From Bombella pluederhausensis (GTDB lineage Bacteria > Pseudomonadota > Alphaproteobacteria > Acetobacterales > Acetobacteraceae), in NCBI RefSeq assembly GCF_026385525.1, contig NZ_JANIDY010000003.1, positions 124,001 to 188,000 on the forward strand: DNA of 64,000 nt. The letters are read 5' to 3'. Numbering within the stretch: the first letter of the stretch is position 1; each line of letters opens with the position of its first letter. Below are positions 61,388-64,000 of this stretch, one piece after another. Under the pieces are notes generated by a model, which did no database searches, was not told where the DNA came from, and was given only the letters and a program-made list of their open reading frames with translations. A program made the translations under genes and the position numbers.

Positions 61388-63565
61388 ATGATGCGGCATA
61401 GTGGAATGATGGTGGGGGCTGCCCTGCTCATGCTTGGCGGTGTAGTGGGACTGCCTGCTGCTCAGGCGGCGGAGAGTGCGCCAGTCGTGACCAGCCATAC
61501 CAGAGCCACCCTTGTCAGTGCCGTGGATTCTGTTGGAGAGAGCGAAACCACCCTGAGGCTAGGGCTGCGTCTTCAGCTTCAGCCGGGCTGGCATACTTAC
61601 TGGCAGAATCCCGGTGATGCTGGCGAGGCCCCGCACGTCCACATCACAGTCGGCGGTGTCCGCATGGGTGAAGGCGAGACGATAGACTGGCCCGTGCCGG
61701 AGCGTGTCTCTGAAGGTGGGCTGATGGCCTATGCCTATCAGGGTGATGTGCTGCTGCCGGTGCGGGTCGCTGTACACGGGCAGGGCACGGGGGATGTGCA
61801 GGTTACGGCCAAGGCAGACTGGCTAGTTTGTGCGGATGTCTGTGTGCCGGAAAAAGGTACGTTCTCCCTGACAATTCCCACGGCCTCCGGCACGTCTTCG
61901 GGAGAGGATAGTGCGGAAGCCGCCCTGTTCCGCAGGGCAGATGCCGCTATGCCCCAGCCTTCTCCCTTTGCGGCGCAGATCGGGTCTGATGGACGGCTGG
62001 AACTGCACGGCACCGGGTTGTCACCAGATACGGTCCGGCAGGCATGGTTTCTTCCGCAGGAAGGGGGCGTGATTGCCCAGAATGTGCCGCAGGCTCTGGC
62101 TGTAAGTGTCGGGCATCTGAGCCTCCAGTTGAAACCGGACCCTTACGCACATCCGCCCTTCTGGCAGAAGGAGCTGGCGGGCGTGGCTGTATTGGTGGAT
62201 GGGGCTGGCAATCAGTCGGCGCTGCATCTGGTGGCCTCGCCCATAGCGGCTGGTGAGGTCCGTCCGGCAGGCACAAGCTCATCAGCCGCAGGGTTGTGGA
62301 GCAGCCTGCTCTCGGCATTTCTGGGGGGCGTCATCCTCAATCTCATGCCTTGTGTTTTTCCTGTGTTGGCTATGAAACTGCTGTCCTTTGCTCAGATGGG
62401 GGGGGCTGGCTGGCGGACCCGTATGCGGAGTGCGGCCTTCTATAGTGCGGGTGTCATGGGCTGCTTTGCGGCCCTTGGGGCTGTGATGATGGGGTTGCGC
62501 TATGGCGGGGCCGCTGTGGGCTGGGGGTTCCAGTTTCAGTCATCTGCCTTTGTGGTCGGGGTTGGCTGGCTGCTTTTTGTCATGGCGCTGAATCTTCTGG
62601 GTGTGTTCCAGATCACGGGCGGGCGTCTGACCGGGCGTGCCGGGCAGGCTGTGGCGGGTCATGGCCCAGCCAGTGATTTGATGGCTGGTCTGCTTGCTGT
62701 GATCGTGGCAACGCCGTGCACGGCGCCTTTTATGGGGGTTGCCATTGCGGCGGCGCTGGGCGGGCCTGTCTGGGCCGGGCTGCTGGTTTTTCTTGCTATG
62801 GGGGCGGGGCTGGCGGCACCTTATGTCATTCTGGCGGCTGTGCCGGGGCTGGCCCGGCGTCTTCCTCGGCCCGGCGCGTGGATGGAATGGCTGAAGCAGT
62901 TATTGGCCTTTCCGTTATTGGCCAGTTGTGTGTGGCTACTCTGGGTGGCTGTGCTGCAACGGGGTGGTGATGCCGTACTGCTCATGGCCGGAGGGGCCGT
63001 CTTATTGGGGGTGGCAGGCTGGCTGTATGGTCTGGCACAACAGCGGGCTATGGTGGGGGGAGCTTCCAGAATTGTCCTGACCTGCCGGGTGTTGGCAGGG
63101 TTGTGTGTTCTGGCCTGTCTGGTGGGGTTGGGTCGGAGCGTGACAGCAGGCGAGGAAAATCCGCTTCCATCATCCCCTTCTTTGGCAGAGGCTGGGCAGC
63201 AGGCCCCTGCCGTAGAACCGTTCTCGGATGAACGTCTGGCGGCATTGAGGGCAGAAAGGAAGCCTGTTTTTGTGGATATGACGGCCTCATGGTGCGTGAC
63301 CTGCATGGTCAATGAGCATGTTGCGCTGGATATTCCATCAGTGAAAAAGGCCTTCCGGGATCATGGCGTGACCATTTTGCGGGGGGACTGGACCCGCCGG
63401 GATGAACGGATCACGGCGTTCCTTCGGGCTCATGGGCGTGATGGTGTGCCGCTCTATCTGTACTATCCGCCGGGAGGGGGAGAGGCGCAGGTACTGCCAC
63501 AGATACTGACGCCCGGTCTGGTCATGGGGGTTCTGTCATCTGCTCGTTCGGGGAAAGCGCCATAA
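61388..63565 (+). CDS. Thiol:disulfide interchange protein, DsbD/ScsB-like
   Basis: The 725-residue protein has a signal peptide, a periplasmic N-terminal domain with WLVCADVCVPEKG (two cysteines), a membrane domain of eight helices with LMPCVFPVLAMK and VATPCTAPFMGVA (two conserved membrane cysteines), and a C-terminal thioredoxin domain with SWCVTC (Cys636, Cys639). It carries electrons from the cytoplasm to periplasmic thiols, for example for cytochrome c maturation or repair of oxidised proteins. The start has GGGGAG 8 bases upstream. A G8 run lies in frame at 62398-62405. Confidence 0.9.
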   Translation: MMRHSGMMVGAALLMLGGVVGLPAAQAAESAPVVTSHTRATLVSAVDSVGESETTLRLGLRLQLQPGWHTYWQNPGDAGEAPHVHITVGGVRMGEGETIDWPVPERVSEGGLMAYAYQGDVLLPVRVAVHGQGTGDVQVTAKADWLVCADVCVPEKGTFSLTIPTASGTSSGEDSAEAALFRRADAAMPQPSPFAAQIGSDGRLELHGTGLSPDTVRQAWFLPQEGGVIAQNVPQALAVSVGHLSLQLKPDPYAHPPFWQKELAGVAVLVDGAGNQSALHLVASPIAAGEVRPAGTSSSAAGLWSSLLSAFLGGVILNLMPCVFPVLAMKLLSFAQMGGAGWRTRMRSAAFYSAGVMGCFAALGAVMMGLRYGGAAVGWGFQFQSSAFVVGVGWLLFVMALNLLGVFQITGGRLTGRAGQAVAGHGPASDLMAGLLAVIVATPCTAPFMGVAIAAALGGPVWAGLLVFLAMGAGLAAPYVILAAVPGLARRLPRPGAWMEWLKQLLAFPLLASCVWLLWVAVLQRGGDAVLLMAGGAVLLGVAGWLYGLAQQRAMVGGASRIVLTCRVLAGLCVLACLVGLGRSVTAGEENPLPSSPSLAEAGQQAPAVEPFSDERLAALRAERKPVFVDMTASWCVTCMVNEHVALDIPSVKKAFRDHGVTILRGDWTRRDERITAFLRAHGRDGVPLYLYYPPGGGEAQVLPQILTPGLVMGVLSSARSGKAP

Positions 63566-63674
63566 AATTCGCGTGATGCTCTCCTTCCTTTTACTTCATG
63601 TTAATATGGGGTACGCGTTGCTGATCCGATGGGCGTAGCGGCCATATGAAGAACAGTTGGGGGAGAGCTGCCGG

Positions 63675-64000
63675 ATGGGGCGTATCATTTTTCTGAACTG
63701 CTATCCCCTTGACTGTATTTCGGGTGGGATAAAGACCACATACCGCCATGCGCTCATGTTGCAGCGTGAGGGGTTCAAGGTACAGGTCATTCAGCCCGGT
63801 GGGGCGCCCCCGTGGTTGGGGCGGGAGATGGTGTCTCTCGTCAGTCCGATGGTCTGTTCAATGATTACAGACCTTACGGCACAGGATGTGCTGGTTTTCC
63901 CTGAGACGCTGCGTGAATGGTATGCGGAGATGATCCGGGCGTCTGTCCGGGGAAAGAAGGTCATTTTCTGCCAGAATCCCTATTATTTCTTCACTTACCA
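63675..64000 (+). CDS. Glycosyltransferase-like protein (family 4-like), 3' end outside the window
   Basis: The start at 63675 has GGGAG 9 bases upstream. The visible 108 residues begin MGRIIFLNCYPLDCISGGIK and contain the glycine motif and HALMLQREGFKVQVIQPGG common to GT-B N-terminal domains that bind the acceptor. The rest lies beyond the window edge, so the catalytic C-terminal half cannot be checked. It may belong to the same surface-glycan set as the OpgH-like operon upstream. Confidence 0.6.
   Translation, partial: MGRIIFLNCYPLDCISGGIKTTYRHALMLQREGFKVQVIQPGGAPPWLGREMVSLVSPMVCSMITDLTAQDVLVFPETLREWYAEMIRASVRGKKVIFCQNPYYFFTY

Noticed and set aside
62398-62405. G8 run in the DsbD-like gene as a phase switch
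   Set aside because: The frame is intact, the gene is a housekeeping-type reductase, and no broken form is seen; noted in the gene entry only.
1-64000. CRISPR arrays, tRNA, rRNA, insertion sequences and prophage genes
   Set aside because: I looked for regular repeats, cloverleaf-like segments, transposase frames and terminal repeats and found none.

Overview
The window reads as the chromosome of an alphaproteobacterium of the acetic acid bacteria (Acetobacteraceae; Gluconobacter/Bombella/Neokomagataea/Acetobacter type, genus not decided). The grounds are moderate to high GC content, a full pqqABCDE operon, an FMN-riboswitch-controlled rib operon, a hopanoid RND transporter (HpnN), short-form HisG, and many outer-membrane and glycan genes. 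There is no rRNA, tRNA, CRISPR array, prophage or insertion sequence. All gene names rest on motifs read by eye; no database search was possible.

Layout. 1-6.6 kb: end of a histidine phosphatase, then a complete heavy-metal-type RND efflux operon on the minus strand. 6.6-9.1 kb: an OmpW-like gene that appears frameshifted, a perfect FNR box, an FNR-type regulator with its four cluster cysteines, and a secreted coiled-coil repeat protein. 9.2-12.9 kb: FMN riboswitch and ribD-ribE-ribBA-ribH. 13-23.9 kb: a surface-glycan block with three GT-C membrane glycosyltransferases, a 54-residue membrane peptide gene, manC, rmlBACD and a family 2 glycosyltransferase. 24-27.4 kb: pqqABCDE with a long hairpin after pqqA. 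27.7-35.6 kb: housekeeping and metabolism (gmk, hisGD, alpha/beta hydrolase, metY, ridA, DUF3297, mntH, flavin reductase). 35.7-48.2 kb: an alginate-export-family barrel, hpnN, an IMPACT-family protein, an aquaporin with degenerate NPA boxes, radA, mlaFE with a secreted GIN-like protein, and ugd.

48.3-50.1 kb: a lone AT-rich gene encoding DUF262 plus an HNH-type C-terminal domain, which resembles a modification-dependent (type IV, GmrSD/BrxU-like) restriction enzyme and looks horizontally acquired. 50.1-56 kb: a DcaP-like porin and a divergent pstS with a strong Pho box candidate between them, a DUF2721 protein, and a coupled pair of a secreted creatininase-family protein and a beta-propeller protein.

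56-64 kb: a coupled three-gene operon of a KpsE/BexC-like polysaccharide co-polymerase, a KpsD/BexD-like outer-membrane export lipoprotein and an OpgH/MdoH-like processive glucosyltransferase. No ABC transporter and no opgG are visible. This is the most unusual assembly in the window: it suggests a glucan synthase joined to a capsule-type export duct, with a T9 tract at the start of the first gene that could switch it or could be a sequencing error. An RDD protein, a DsbD-like reductase and the start of a further glycosyltransferase-like gene close the window.

The strongest leads are the OpgH plus export-duct operon, the T9 tract, the FNR box with the frameshifted ompW, the Pho box at the porin/pstS border, the DUF262 gene, and the creatininase/propeller pair.
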